From Streptomyces caatingaensis (GTDB taxonomy: Bacteria > Actinomycetota > Actinomycetes > Streptomycetales > Streptomycetaceae): a DNA stretch of 64,000 bases. This document shows positions 8,981 through 18,483 of this stretch, piece by piece (positions within the stretch are counted from its first letter, which is position 1; each line of letters starts with the position of its first letter). A program made the position numbers and the translations under genes. Under the pieces are notes generated by a model. The model was not told where the DNA came from. It searched no databases and saw only the letters and a program-made list of their open reading frames with translations. The stretch lies in contig NZ_LFXA01000002.1 in NCBI RefSeq assembly GCF_001187435.1, positions 744,001-808,000 on the forward strand. The letters run 5' to 3'.

Positions 8981-11332
8981 TCAGCCGATGGCGGGGAGGC
9001 CCGGGAGGCCGTCCGCGCGCCCGGTGCCCCAGCGGGACGGGGAACGGCCGACGGTGAAGTCGAGCCGCGAGCCCCCGCGCAGGGCCGCCGTCGTCAGATA
9101 GGTGCGGTCCAGCCGCCGGCCGTCGAGCCGCGCCGACTGCACGTAGCGGTCGGCCGCGGAGGTGCCGGGCGCGGTGACCGTGAACCGGCCGTGCGGATAC
9201 CAGTGCCGGTCCAGCCGCAGGTCCACCCGGTCGAAGACCGGTGTGCTCAGCCCCCACACGTCCGACCCCGGCCGCACGGGGAAGACGCCGATCGACGAGA
9301 GCACCATCCACGCCGACATCGTGCCGAGGTCGTCGTTGCCGGTCATGCCGTCGGGGGCGTCGGTGAAGAGGGTCAGCGCCGCGTGCACCACGTCCGTGGT
9401 CTTCCACGGGCGGCCCGTGGCGAGGTAGGTGTACGGGGCGATGAGGTCGGGCTCGTTCTGCGGGTTGTACTTGTCGGCGTTGTAGTAGTCGTACGGGCCG
9501 TGCACCCACACCTCGCGGGCGGTGCGCGCCGGGTCCTCCAGCAGCCGGTCGTACGCGAAGAAGGAGTCCAGGCGCCGGTCCGCGGCCGCCCGCCCGCCGA
9601 GCAGCTCGATCATGCCCGGCAGGTCCTGGGGCACCAGCCACTGGTACTGCCAGGCCGTCCCCTCGTGGAAGCCGGGGCTCCGCGCCGGGTCCTCGGAGCC
9701 GGTGAACGCGCCCCGCGCGTCGCGGGGCCGGAAGAAGCCGGTCTCGCGGTCGAAGATCCGCCGGTAGTTGCGGGCCCGGTCCGCGTACCGCCGGGCGTCG
9801 CGGTGGTGGCCCAGGGACTCCGCCATCTCCGCGAGGGCGCCGTCGGCCAGCGCGTACTCCAGGGTCGCCGAGGCGCCCTCCTGGAAGTCGGAGTCACCGG
9901 GCTTGTGCCGGGACAGCTCGGGGGCCAGCGGGACGTAACCGTCCTCGGCGTACCGGTCGTTGGCGTCCCGCCCGGCGTACGGGGAATCGGCCGGGGGCAC
10001 GCCGTCCGCGTTCTTCCGCAGCGCCCGGTACGCCTCCTCCTCGTGGCCCTTGAGGAGGCCGTGCCGGTAGGCGTTGGTGAGGAACGGGGTGACGGGGTCA
10101 CCGGTCATGATGTTCGTCTCGACCGTCCCGTACCCCCACTTGGGCAGCCAGCCGCCCTCCGCGTCGATCCGCAGCACGGACAGCGCCATGTCCCGCGACT
10201 CGCGCGGCGCGAGGAGCGCCAGCAGCTGGGCCTGGGTGCGGTAGGTGTCCCACAGGGACCAGTTCTGGTAGTACGTGAACCCCCGCGCGCGGTGCACGTG
10301 CTGGTCCCAGCCGGTGTAGCGCCCGTCCGCGTCGCTGCCCACGTTCGGCGAGAGGAAAGCGCGGTAGAGGGACGAGTAGAAGGTGCGCCGCAGCGTCCGG
10401 CTCCCGCCCTGGACGGCCACGCCCGACAGGCGCTCCTCCCAGGCGGTGCGCGCCGCGCTCGCCGTGCGGTCGAAACCGGCCTCCTCGGCACCGAGGTTGG
10501 CGCGGGCGCCGTCGGCGTCGACGTAACTGACGGCCGTCGTCGCCTCCACGCGGCGGTCGCGCGTCGTGTCGAACCGCACCCAGGCCCCGGTGCGGCCGGT
10601 GCCCCCGGCGGCCCGCGTCCCGCGGGAGACCCGCGCGCCCTCCCACGTCCCGTACGCGGTGAACGGCCGGTCGAAGCGGGTGAGGGTGTGGACGGTGTAC
10701 GGGCGCGTGTCCTGGCAGAAGCCCCGCCCGGTGATGGTCGCCCGCACCGTCCGGTCGTCCACGATCTGGACCGAGCTGGAGACGGTCCTGTGCAGCGACT
10801 GCCCCGCGTTGATGAGGACGTTGGCCCGCTCGGTCGCCGGGAAGGTGTAGCGCTGGCGCCCGGTGCGGGCGGTGGCCGTCAGCTCCGCGGTGACACCGGA
10901 GGCGAGGCGCACGCGGTAGTAGCCGGGCCGGGCGGTCTCGTCGGCGTGGTCGAACGCGGCGGCGTAGCGCGCGTTGTCCGTCTCCTCCACCTCGCCGGTG
11001 GTCGGCAGGACGGGCAGGTCCCCGCCGATCCGGCAGCCGACACCGGAGAGGTGCACCGTGCTGAAGCCGCGGATGTGGTCGTGCCGGTAGTCGTAGCCCG
11101 TGCTGTGCCCGGTGTCGGGCGACAGCTGCACCATCCCGAACGGGACGGCCGCGCCGGGGAAGGTGTTGCCCTCGTTCTTCGTGCCGATGAAGGGGTTGAC
11201 GAGATCGGTCGGCCGCTCGGCGGGCCGCGCGGCGGCGCTGCTCCGGGGGGCGAGCCCGGCGCCCCCGAGCACCCCCGCGAGGGCGAGCGCGGCGGCCCCC
11301 CACCGGAAGATTCCCGTCCGTCTTCGTCCCAT
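8981..11332 (-). CDS. Secreted GH92 alpha-mannosidase
   Basis: An exo-acting, calcium-dependent glycoside hydrolase of family 92, normally trimming alpha-1,2/1,3/1,4-mannose from high-mannose glycans. A Sec-type signal peptide (residues 1 to about 35) is followed by the family start VNPFIGT, GNTFPGAAVPFGMVQLSPDT and, near the C-terminus, NEPDLIAPY and GNDDLGTMSAWMVLSSIG, which carries the catalytic base acids. Length is 783 residues, as usual. Of three in-frame starts, ATG 11332 is preferred because GGGAGG stands 8 bases upstream. It probably acts with the GH38/GH5 locus 30 kb away on N-glycans; that link is inferred. Confidence 0.93.
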   Translation of the reverse strand: MGRRRTGIFRWGAAALALAGVLGGAGLAPRSSAAARPAERPTDLVNPFIGTKNEGNTFPGAAVPFGMVQLSPDTGHSTGYDYRHDHIRGFSTVHLSGVGCRIGGDLPVLPTTGEVEETDNARYAAAFDHADETARPGYYRVRLASGVTAELTATARTGRQRYTFPATERANVLINAGQSLHRTVSSSVQIVDDRTVRATITGRGFCQDTRPYTVHTLTRFDRPFTAYGTWEGARVSRGTRAAGGTGRTGAWVRFDTTRDRRVEATTAVSYVDADGARANLGAEEAGFDRTASAARTAWEERLSGVAVQGGSRTLRRTFYSSLYRAFLSPNVGSDADGRYTGWDQHVHRARGFTYYQNWSLWDTYRTQAQLLALLAPRESRDMALSVLRIDAEGGWLPKWGYGTVETNIMTGDPVTPFLTNAYRHGLLKGHEEEAYRALRKNADGVPPADSPYAGRDANDRYAEDGYVPLAPELSRHKPGDSDFQEGASATLEYALADGALAEMAESLGHHRDARRYADRARNYRRIFDRETGFFRPRDARGAFTGSEDPARSPGFHEGTAWQYQWLVPQDLPGMIELLGGRAAADRRLDSFFAYDRLLEDPARTAREVWVHGPYDYYNADKYNPQNEPDLIAPYTYLATGRPWKTTDVVHAALTLFTDAPDGMTGNDDLGTMSAWMVLSSIGVFPVRPGSDVWGLSTPVFDRVDLRLDRHWYPHGRFTVTAPGTSAADRYVQSARLDGRRLDRTYLTTAALRGGSRLDFTVGRSPSRWGTGRADGLPGLPAIG

Positions 11333-11513
11333 GGTCCCTGCCTCCCGGCTGCCCGACATCGTTGTCACGGGGAGGCTGGCCCGGGGTCAACGGGGAGTCA
11401 AGGAGGCGGCGGTCGGTGGGCGTGGTGATCCGGCCGTCCGGCAGGTCGTGTTGTGGGTGTGTTCACAGGGGATTGACGGTGTTTCAGTCGGCGGCGTCGG
11501 TGTAAGGTACCGG

Positions 11514-11700
11514 CGTTCCGTTCGAACAGGTGACGGAGCGGCAGGAACGCGAGAGACAACCGAATCAGCGGCACTTTCCGGGGAAAGCCGGTGCGAGACC
11601 GGCGCTGACCTGCAACCGTGAGCGGACCCCGCCGAGGGGCGCGAGCCGGATCGCCCGGGGTGCCGTGAGCACTGCTTCCCACTGTCATGGTCTGCAGCGT
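11514..11700 (+). promoter_or_regulatory. Cobalamin riboswitch heading the ECF operon
   Basis: A second, differently built cobalamin aptamer. The most conserved part is GGGAAAGCCGGTGCGAGACC at 11581-11600, followed by GGCGCTGACCTGCAACCGTG at 11601-11620, which is the Streptomyces form of the B12 core (compare CGCCACTGT in the other riboswitch). ACTGCTTCCCACTG follows at 11671-11684. A likely -10, TAAGGT, is at 11503-11508, giving a start of transcription near 11514 and a leader of about 245 bases. The rest of the 430-base gap before it holds no gene I can support. Fold and class need a covariance-model search. Confidence 0.82.
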
Positions 11701-11760
11701 GGAGCCCTGAGCCCCTGGTTCGTCGGCCCCGGGCTGCGGGCCCCAACGAAGGGCACCACG

Positions 11761-12855
11761 ATGGCCGGTCGGATACGCGCGCTGGTCACGGCCCTGGCGC
11801 TGGGCGTCGCGCCGGCCGGGCTCGGCGTGGTGACCGCGGGCAACGCCGCCGCGGTCGACGGCGGGCGCGGCATGCCCGGGTTCTGTCCGGACGACAACGG
11901 CGTGACGGTCGTCGTCGACTTCCGCGAACTCGGCGGGAGCACCATCGTGCGCTGTGCGCCCGGCGGCCAGGCCACCGGCCTCAAGGCCCTCAAGAACGCC
12001 GGATTCCGGATCGCCGGGACCCTCCGCTGGGGCGAGGGCTTCATCTGCCGCATCGAGGAGAAGCCCTCGCCGCGCAGCGAGTCCTGCTCCGACACCCCGC
12101 CGGCCAGCGCCTACTGGTCCTACTGGCACGCGCCCAACAACGGGCAGTGGAAGTACAGCGAGTGGGGGGTCGCCAACCGTACGCCCCCGGCGGGGAGTTT
12201 CGAGGGGTGGTCCTTCTCGCTCAACCGGGGCGAGAACGGCGCGCCCGCCCCGCGCGTCGCGCCCCGCCGGCCGTCCGCGCCCGCGCCCGAACCCCCGCGG
12301 CCGCCCGCCCCCGGCAGCGACTCCCGCCCGCAGCCCCGGCCCGGCGACGCCCAGCAGCCGCCCGCCGGCCCGCCGCGCGGGAACGGGGGGAACGGCGGTG
12401 GCCGGAGCGGGGATACCGGGCCCGGGGATGGCCAGGAGAAGCCCGGTAACCCGGGGACGGCGGGCGGGAGTTCGCAGCCGGGCGCCGGCGCGTCCGGGGA
12501 GCCGGAGCGGCCCGGGGGCGGGACCGCCCCCTCCGGAAGCGCTCCCTCCGCCTCCGCCGCGCCCGGAAGCGGCTCCTCCGGTACGCCGTCCCCCGCGGCC
12601 GGCGCCACCGAGGAACGCACACCCGGCCCGCGCGACACCCCGACCGAGGCCGCCGACTGGACCGGCGGCGACGACAGCGGCAAGCGCGTCTCCGCCGATG
12701 CGCCCGGCACCTCCAGCGTCGGCCACAGCGGCGGCTCCGGCGGCGTCCCCACCGGCACGATCGTCGTCGCGGCGGCCGCCGCCGCCCTCGCCGCCACCGC
12801 CTCCCTCACCGCCTGGCGCCGCAAGCGCGCAGCGCGGGGAGACGGAGCGCCGTGA
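11761..12855 (+). CDS. Exported membrane-anchored surface protein, DUF4430-like domain
   Basis: First gene of the B12-riboswitch operon, 364 residues. Residues 1-31 are a signal peptide. Residues 38-155 form one domain with four cysteines (42, 65, 96, 109), ATGLKALKNAGF and YWSYWHAPNNGQWKYS, a layout recalling the DUF4430/transcobalamin beta domain (TxLxAL... YWxY...NG). A long Pro/Gly/Ser spacer (about 160-325) and a C-terminal transmembrane helix with RRKR stop-transfer residues follow, so the domain is displayed through the wall. It appears to match what is called the SCO2322 family in Streptomyces (from memory). GAAGG lies 9 bases before ATG. Proposed role: corrinoid binding next to the transporter; not shown. 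Confidence 0.8.
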   Translation: MAGRIRALVTALALGVAPAGLGVVTAGNAAAVDGGRGMPGFCPDDNGVTVVVDFRELGGSTIVRCAPGGQATGLKALKNAGFRIAGTLRWGEGFICRIEEKPSPRSESCSDTPPASAYWSYWHAPNNGQWKYSEWGVANRTPPAGSFEGWSFSLNRGENGAPAPRVAPRRPSAPAPEPPRPPAPGSDSRPQPRPGDAQQPPAGPPRGNGGNGGGRSGDTGPGDGQEKPGNPGTAGGSSQPGAGASGEPERPGGGTAPSGSAPSASAAPGSGSSGTPSPAAGATEERTPGPRDTPTEAADWTGGDDSGKRVSADAPGTSSVGHSGGSGGVPTGTIVVAAAAAALAATASLTAWRRKRAARGDGAP

Positions 12856-13964
12856 CGGCTGTACGACCCGTCGTGCTGTCGCGCGCCCTGCACCCGGGCG
12901 CGTGGTGGCTGTGGGCCCTGGGGCTCGCCACCGCCGCCGGACGCACCTCCAACCCGCTGCTGCTCGTGCTCCTCGTCGCGGCCGCGGGCTGCGTCGTCGT
13001 CCGGCGGCGCGGTGACAACCCCTGGGCCCTGGCCTTTCCCATGTATCTCGCGCTGGGCGCCTTCATCGTCGTCTCGCGCGTGGTCTTCCGCGTCGTCTTC
13101 GGCGGCGGGCAGGGCGACCACGTCCTCTTCACCCTCCCCGAGGTCCCGCTGCCCGAATGGGCCGCGGGCGTCCGCCTGTTCGGGCCCGTCGCCGCCGAGC
13201 AGGTGCTCGGCGGCGTCTACGACGGGCTGCGGCTCGCCGCCATGGTCGTCTGCGTCGGCGCCGCCAACGCCCTCGCCAACCCCAAGCGGATGCTCAAGGC
13301 GCTGCCCGGTGCCCTCCACGAGATCGGCACCGCCGTCGTCGTCGCCCTCACCATGGCCCCCCAACTCGTCGAGAGCGTCCAGCGGGTGCGCCGCGCCCGG
13401 GCCCTGCGCGGCGGCCGGCAGCGCGGGATGCGCGCCCTGCGCGGCATCGCCGTCCCCGTCCTGGAGGACGCCCTGAACCGCTCCCTCGCGCTCGCCGCCG
13501 CCATGGCCTCGCACGGCTACGGACGCACCGGCACCGCCGCGCCCCGCGCCCGGCGGGTGACCGGCGCCCTGGTCATCGGCGGTCTCCTCGGCGTGTGCGC
13601 CGGGCTCTATGGAGTGCTCGGCTCCGACACGCCCCCCTGGCTCGGGGTGCCGCTGCTGCTCGGCGGCCTCGGCCTCGCCGTGGCCGGGTTCGTCCTCGGC
13701 GGACTCCGCGTGCGCCGCAGCACGTACCGCCCCGACCGGTGGCGAGCCGCGGAGTTCCTCGTCGCCGGCTCGGGGATCGCCACCGGCGTCCTGCTGTACG
13801 TCTCCGCCCGCGCCGACGCCGCCGTGCTCCACCCCTCGCTGTCCCCGCTCACCTGGCCCGAGGCCGCCCCGCTGCCCGTCGCCGCCATCCTCCTCGGCGC
13901 CCTGCCGGCCTGGCTCGCGCCCCCGCCGCCCGTGCCCGCCGCCGCGCGGGAGGCCGTCGCGTGA
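12852..13964 (+). CDS. ECF transporter transmembrane T component
   Basis: EcfT/CbiQ-type scaffold subunit of an energy-coupling-factor importer, 370 residues. It couples ATP hydrolysis by the A subunits to the S component. Both coupling-helix motifs are visible: ARALRGG (about residue 183) and AMASHGYGR (about 218), forms of the Ala-Arg-Gly signatures. Transmembrane segments flank them. GTG start overlaps the preceding stop by 4 bases and the next gene overlaps likewise, so translation is coupled across the operon. It is longer than CbiQ (about 250) because of two or three extra C-terminal membrane helices. Confidence 0.9.
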   Translation: MTAVRPVVLSRALHPGAWWLWALGLATAAGRTSNPLLLVLLVAAAGCVVVRRRGDNPWALAFPMYLALGAFIVVSRVVFRVVFGGGQGDHVLFTLPEVPLPEWAAGVRLFGPVAAEQVLGGVYDGLRLAAMVVCVGAANALANPKRMLKALPGALHEIGTAVVVALTMAPQLVESVQRVRRARALRGGRQRGMRALRGIAVPVLEDALNRSLALAAAMASHGYGRTGTAAPRARRVTGALVIGGLLGVCAGLYGVLGSDTPPWLGVPLLLGGLGLAVAGFVLGGLRVRRSTYRPDRWRAAEFLVAGSGIATGVLLYVSARADAAVLHPSLSPLTWPEAAPLPVAAILLGALPAWLAPPPPVPAAAREAVA

Positions 13965-15583
13965 TCCGCTTCGAGAACGTCACGATCGCCTACGCCGGCG
14001 CCGCCCGGCCCGCGCTGCGCGCGGTGGACCTGCGCATCCGCGAGGGCGAACTCTGCCTCGTCACCGGCCGCACCGGCATCGGCAAGTCGACCCTCCTCGG
14101 CGCCGTCAACGGCCTCGTCCCGCACTTCACCGGCGGGCACCTCGCCGGCCGGGTCACCGTCGCGGGCGTCTCCACCGCCGACGCGCCCCCGCAGGAACTC
14201 GCCCACCTCGTCGGCGTCGTCGGCCAGGACCCGCTCGCGGGGTTCGTCACCGACACCGTCGAGGAGGAACTCGCCTACGGCATGGAGCAGTTGGGCCTGG
14301 CCCCCGAGGTGATGCGCAAGCGCGTCGAGGAGACCCTCGACCTGCTCGGCATCGCCCCGCTGCGCGACCGCGCCCTGCGCACGCTCTCCGGCGGGCAGCA
14401 GCAGCGCGTCGCCATCGGCTCCGTCCTCACCCGGCAGCCGCGCGTCCTCGTCCTGGACGAGCCGACCTCCGCCCTCGACCCGGCCGCCGCCGAGGACGTC
14501 CTCGCGGCCATCACCCGGCTCGTCCACGACCTCGGCACCACCGTGCTCGTCGCCGAGCACCGCATGGAACGCGTCCTGCAGTACGCGGACCGGCTCGTCC
14601 ACCTGCCCGGCGAGGGACGGGTGCTGGCCGGCGAACCGGCCGCCCTCGTCCGGGAGACGGACGTCGCCCCGCCCGTCGTCCGGCTCGGCCGGCTCGCCGG
14701 CTGGAACCCCCTGCCGCTCTCCGTCCGCGACGCCCGGCGCGCGGCGGGGCCGTTGCGCGAACGGCTCGCGGACCGCGTGCCGCCGCCGGTCCCCGGAACG
14801 GCGGGGGAGACGGTCCTGTCGGCCCGGGACGTCGTCGTCGGCTACGGCTCCGTCACCGCCGTCCGCGGCGTCTCCCTGGAGCTGGCCGCCGGGCAGGTCA
14901 CCGCCCTCATGGGCCGCAACGGCTCGGGCAAGTCCTCGCTGCTGTGGGCCCTGCAGGGCTCCGGGCCGCGGCGCTCCGGGAGCGTGGACGCGGACGGCAC
15001 GGACCCGGGGCGGGTGTCCTCGCGGCGCGCCCGTACGCTCGTCGGCCTCGTCCCGCAGAGCGCGGCCGACCTGCTCTACCTGGAGTCCGTGGACGCCGAA
15101 TGCGCCCAGGCGGACCGGGAGTCGGGCGCCGCGCCCGGCACGGCCCGGTCCCTCCTCGACGACCTCGCGCCCGGCATCCCGGGCGGCCGCCACCCGCGCG
15201 ACCTGTCCGAGGGCCAGCGCCTCGCCCTCGTCCTCGCCGTCCAACTCGCGGCGGCGCCCCGGACCGTGCTGCTGGACGAGCCGACCCGGGGCCTGGACTA
15301 CCCGGCGAAGGAACGCTTCACCGCTCTGGTGCGCCGCCTCGCGCGGGAGGGCCGCGCGGTGGTCGTCGCCACGCACGACGTCGAGTTCGCCGCGCGGGCG
15401 GCGGACCGCATCCTCGTCATGGCCGACGGCGAGGTCGTCGCGGACGGCCCGACGGCGGACGTGGTCGTCTCCTCCCCGGCCTTCGCCCCGCAGGTCGCGA
15501 AGGTGCTCGCACCGCAGCGCTGGCTGACGGTCGAGCAGGTGGCGGACGAACTCGCCGCCGTCGCCGGGGAGGTGCGGGCATGA
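13961..15583 (+). CDS. ECF transporter fused A-A' ATPase
   Basis: Two ABC ATPase domains in one 540-residue chain, replacing separate EcfA and EcfA'. First domain: Walker A GRTGIGKST (residues 36-44), signature LSGGQQQR, Walker B VLVLDEPTSALD. Second domain, from about residue 290: Walker A GRNGSGKSS (about 317), signature LSEGQ (degenerate, Gly to Glu), Walker B LLDEPTRGLD. Such fusions are common in actinobacterial ECF systems. GTG start overlaps the T-component stop by 4 bases. It energises import by the T and S subunits beside it. Confidence 0.93.
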   Translation: MIRFENVTIAYAGAARPALRAVDLRIREGELCLVTGRTGIGKSTLLGAVNGLVPHFTGGHLAGRVTVAGVSTADAPPQELAHLVGVVGQDPLAGFVTDTVEEELAYGMEQLGLAPEVMRKRVEETLDLLGIAPLRDRALRTLSGGQQQRVAIGSVLTRQPRVLVLDEPTSALDPAAAEDVLAAITRLVHDLGTTVLVAEHRMERVLQYADRLVHLPGEGRVLAGEPAALVRETDVAPPVVRLGRLAGWNPLPLSVRDARRAAGPLRERLADRVPPPVPGTAGETVLSARDVVVGYGSVTAVRGVSLELAAGQVTALMGRNGSGKSSLLWALQGSGPRRSGSVDADGTDPGRVSSRRARTLVGLVPQSAADLLYLESVDAECAQADRESGAAPGTARSLLDDLAPGIPGGRHPRDLSEGQRLALVLAVQLAAAPRTVLLDEPTRGLDYPAKERFTALVRRLAREGRAVVVATHDVEFAARAADRILVMADGEVVADGPTADVVVSSPAFAPQVAKVLAPQRWLTVEQVADELAAVAGEVRA

Positions 15584-16419
15584 ACGTCATCCGCGTCCGC
15601 TCCCGCAGCGCCCTGGTGCTGGTCCTGGCCAGTGCGGCCGGACTGGCCATGTTCTGCTGGCCGTTGCTCGGCGGGGTCCGTCCCCGCACCGGCGGCATGG
15701 CCCACACGGCCGACGCCCCGCTCGTCTTCGTCGTGGCCATGCCCGTGCTGCTCGCCGTCGTGCTCGCGGAGATGGCCTCGGGCGGCATCGACACCAAGGC
15801 GCTGGCCATGCTCGGTGTCCTGTCGGCCGTCAACGCGGGGCTGCGCCCGCTGGGCGCCGGCACGGCCGGGATCGAGACCGTCTTCTTCCTGCTCGTCCTG
15901 GCCGGACGGGTCTTCGGCCCCGGCTTCGGCTTCGTCCTGGGCGCGACGTCGCTCTTCGCGTCGGCGCTGCTGACGGCCGGGGTCGGGCCGTGGCTCCCGT
16001 TCCAGATGATCGCGTCCGCGTGGATCGGGCTGGGGGCGGGGCTGCTGCCGAAGCGGGTCACCGGGCGGGCGGAGATCGCGATGCTCGTCGCGTACGGGGT
16101 CTTTGTGGCCTACGCGTTCGGCTTCCTCATGAACATGTGGTTCTGGCCCTTCACGGCCGGGCCCGACACGCAGCTGTCCTTCCAGCCCGGGGCTCCGCTC
16201 CTGGACAACCTGCACCGTTTCGCGATGTTCACGCTCGTCACGTCCACGTTCGGCTGGGACACGGGGAGGGCTCTCACCAACGCGGTGGCGATCCTGCTCG
16301 TGGGTCCCGCCGTGCTCACCGTGCTGCGCCGGGCGGCCCGCCGGGCGGCGTTCGACGCGCCGGTCACTTTCGCCGTCCCGGCGTCACGCCGGTCTGTTTC
16401 CGAGGAGAGAACCGTATGA
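15580..16419 (+). CDS. ECF transporter substrate-binding S component (probable corrinoid)
   Basis: A 279-residue membrane protein with about six hydrophobic segments (13-31, 46-64, 75-95, 100-125, 135-160, 165-185, with more near 220-245). It lies between the A subunit and the surface proteins with 4-base overlaps on both sides, the standard S-component position. The segment GIETVFFLLVLAGRVFGPGFGFVLG resembles S components of actinobacterial ECF systems. The substrate is inferred from the B12 riboswitch upstream and the transcobalamin-like partners, not from residues. The N-terminus lacks the classical AxxxA motif in an obvious form. Confidence 0.82.
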   Translation: MNVIRVRSRSALVLVLASAAGLAMFCWPLLGGVRPRTGGMAHTADAPLVFVVAMPVLLAVVLAEMASGGIDTKALAMLGVLSAVNAGLRPLGAGTAGIETVFFLLVLAGRVFGPGFGFVLGATSLFASALLTAGVGPWLPFQMIASAWIGLGAGLLPKRVTGRAEIAMLVAYGVFVAYAFGFLMNMWFWPFTAGPDTQLSFQPGAPLLDNLHRFAMFTLVTSTFGWDTGRALTNAVAILLVGPAVLTVLRRAARRAAFDAPVTFAVPASRRSVSEERTV

Positions 16420-17924
16420 CACAGTCCGTACGTTCGGTCAGAGGTGCCGCGGTGCCGGTGGCTCTGGTGGGGGCGGCGTTGTTGTCCACCGGGGCGGTGG
16501 GGATGGCGTTCGCGGACGACGCGTCCGTCGCATCGGCGAAGGCCGGGACGCAGCCCCGCCGTTGGGCCTCCGAGGCGGCCGCCACGTGGGCCGCGCATCA
16601 GCTGGACAGCCGCTCCAACGCCATGAGGGACTACGGGCTGACCGCCGACATCGTCATGGGACTGGCCTCCACCGGTACGGCCGGCGGGACGTCGGAGCGG
16701 GCGGTCAACTGGCTGGAGTCCAAGGCCGACGACTACATCGTCAGGGGCAAGGACCAGATCAATGCCGGAGGGACGGCGAAGCTCGCCCTGGTGGCCTCGA
16801 TCGAGGGACGGAAGGACCGTGGCCCCCGGAATTTCGGCGGCCACGACCTCATAGCGCTCCTGGAGAAGTCGCTCCAGGAGAGCGGGCGCGTCAAGGGGGG
16901 CGACAGCGATCCCTCCAACCAGTTCACCCAGTCCCTCGCCGTCATGGCGATGCAGCGGGCGGGCGAAGCCACCAAGAAGCCCGTCGAGTTCAAGAAGGCC
17001 GTCGACTTCATCGTCCGCAACCGCTGCAAGGACGGCGGGTTCCCGCTCAGCCTGAAGGACAACCCCGACCCCGCGTCGTGCACGTCGCACGTGGACAGCA
17101 CGGGCGTGGCCGTGCAGGCCCTCTACTCCGCTCAGCGGGGCGAGGAGGCACAAGGCGCCCTGGACTGGCTGACGAAGGTCCAGGACGAGCAGAAGAACGG
17201 GGGCTTCCCCGACAACGGCTTCGGCTCGCAAGCCGCTCCCAGCAACTCCAACTCGACCGCCCTGGCCGTCCAGGCGCTGATCGCCGGCGGACGCAACGAG
17301 GCGGCCGAGGAGGGAATCGCCTGGCTGCAGAGCGTCCAGGTCGGCTGCGCCGGTGTCAAGGCCGACCGCGGGGCCGTCGGCTGGAAGGAGGCCCGCGCGG
17401 ACGGACTCGCGCTGCGTGCCACCGCGCAGGCCATCCCGGCCCTCGCACGGCAGCCGCTGTACGAGATCGACGGGCGGGCGTCCAAGCGCGGCTCCGTCCC
17501 GGTCGTGTGCGAGTCCGAGGGCACCACCTCCGGCGGTCCCGCAACCGGCAGCACGGCCACCGAGACCACCACCTCCGCCCCGGCCACCAAGTCGCCGTCG
17601 ACGGACGCGACCACCGCGGACCCGTCGTCCTCCGGGACGGCGAGCCCGGGCCCGACCGAGACCGCCACCGCCACCGCCACCGTCACCGGTTCGCCGACGG
17701 CGACCTCGGACACCACCACCGGTGGAACCGGCGGTGGCTCCGGCGGCACGAGCGGGAGCGGCACCAGCTCCGGTTCCACCGGCGGCGGTTCCGCCAGTGA
17801 CAGCCTCGCCCGCACCGGCGCCGGCGCCGCGTACCCCGCCGCCATCGGGGCCGGGGCCCTGCTGCTCACCGGTTCCGGGGCCGTGGTCGTCGCGCGCAAG
17901 CGCCGTACCGCACGTGCCAACTGA
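16416..17924 (+). CDS. Cell-wall-anchored alpha/alpha-toroid (prenyltransferase-repeat) protein
   Basis: 502 residues. Signal peptide to about residue 33, then an alpha/alpha-hairpin toroid (about 45-360) of the prenyltransferase/squalene-cyclase repeat type: repeated GGFP elements (KDGGFPLSL, KNGGFPDNGF) each followed by a helix with STGVAVQAL or NSTALAVQALIAGG. No prenyltransferase catalytic zinc ligands are evident. Animal transcobalamin and intrinsic factor use the same fold to hold B12. A Thr/Ser/Gly-rich spacer (about 370-460) leads to LARTG (464-468), a helix and a RKRR tail, i.e. an LAxTG sortase E substrate. ATG overlaps the S-component stop; GAGGAG is 7 bases upstream. Proposed surface corrinoid binder. 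Confidence 0.87.
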   Translation: MTQSVRSVRGAAVPVALVGAALLSTGAVGMAFADDASVASAKAGTQPRRWASEAAATWAAHQLDSRSNAMRDYGLTADIVMGLASTGTAGGTSERAVNWLESKADDYIVRGKDQINAGGTAKLALVASIEGRKDRGPRNFGGHDLIALLEKSLQESGRVKGGDSDPSNQFTQSLAVMAMQRAGEATKKPVEFKKAVDFIVRNRCKDGGFPLSLKDNPDPASCTSHVDSTGVAVQALYSAQRGEEAQGALDWLTKVQDEQKNGGFPDNGFGSQAAPSNSNSTALAVQALIAGGRNEAAEEGIAWLQSVQVGCAGVKADRGAVGWKEARADGLALRATAQAIPALARQPLYEIDGRASKRGSVPVVCESEGTTSGGPATGSTATETTTSAPATKSPSTDATTADPSSSGTASPGPTETATATATVTGSPTATSDTTTGGTGGGSGGTSGSGTSSGSTGGGSASDSLARTGAGAAYPAAIGAGALLLTGSGAVVVARKRRTARAN

Positions 17925-17961
17925 TCCAGCGCATCACCTCGTACACGAAAGGCCGTCCCTC

Positions 17962-18447
17962 ATGCTCACGACCCTTCCGCGCAAGACCGCCGTCGCCGCG
18001 GCCGCCCTCGGGCTCGCCCTGACCGCCGCTCCGATGGCCTCGGCCGCCGGAAAGGCGGCCGCCCCCGCGCCGATCACCGTCAACCTGACGGTCAAGGGCT
18101 CCAACGGCGTCGTCTTCAGCGGTGACATCAAGACCACCGGTCACAACGTCACCACCGCCTCCGGCGGTACCCACAAGTGCGACAGCACCAACAACAAGGC
18201 CAACCCCACGCCCGGGGCGACCCCGACCGCCGCGCTCGACGACGCCGCCAAGGTGAAGGGCTTCACCTGGGACGCCACCTGGTACGCCCAGTACGATGAC
18301 TTCTTCGTCAACCGGATAGCCAAGGACACCGGGAACGACAGCTACTACTGGAACATCGCCGTCAACGGCAAGTCCACCGAGGTGGGCGGCTGCCAGTACC
18401 AGCTCAAGGCGGGCGACAAGGTGGCCTTCACCTGGACCGCCCTCTAG
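17962..18447 (+). CDS. Secreted DUF4430 (transcobalamin beta-domain-like) protein
   Basis: 161 residues. Signal peptide 1-28 (cleavage after ASA), then a single DUF4430 domain: SYYWNIAVNGKSTEVGG at 127-143, the YW...NG core, then QLKAGDKVAFTW at 147-158 (LxxGDxVxF). Cys73 and Cys144 probably form a disulfide. PF14478 is the domain that closes over the corrinoid in intrinsic factor and transcobalamin. No anchor is present, so it is free or held by the toroid protein encoded just upstream (37-base gap). GAAAGG precedes ATG by 9 bases. Confidence 0.9.
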   Translation: MLTTLPRKTAVAAAALGLALTAAPMASAAGKAAAPAPITVNLTVKGSNGVVFSGDIKTTGHNVTTASGGTHKCDSTNNKANPTPGATPTAALDDAAKVKGFTWDATWYAQYDDFFVNRIAKDTGNDSYYWNIAVNGKSTEVGGCQYQLKAGDKVAFTWTAL

Positions 18448-18483
18448 AACGGACAGAACGAACAGAACGAACCGGAAGCCCCC

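Noticed and set aside
17560..17790. ACC/GCC-rich repeats in the toroid gene as a satellite repeat.
   Set aside because: They encode an ordinary Thr/Ser/Gly-rich wall-spanning spacer and are irregular.
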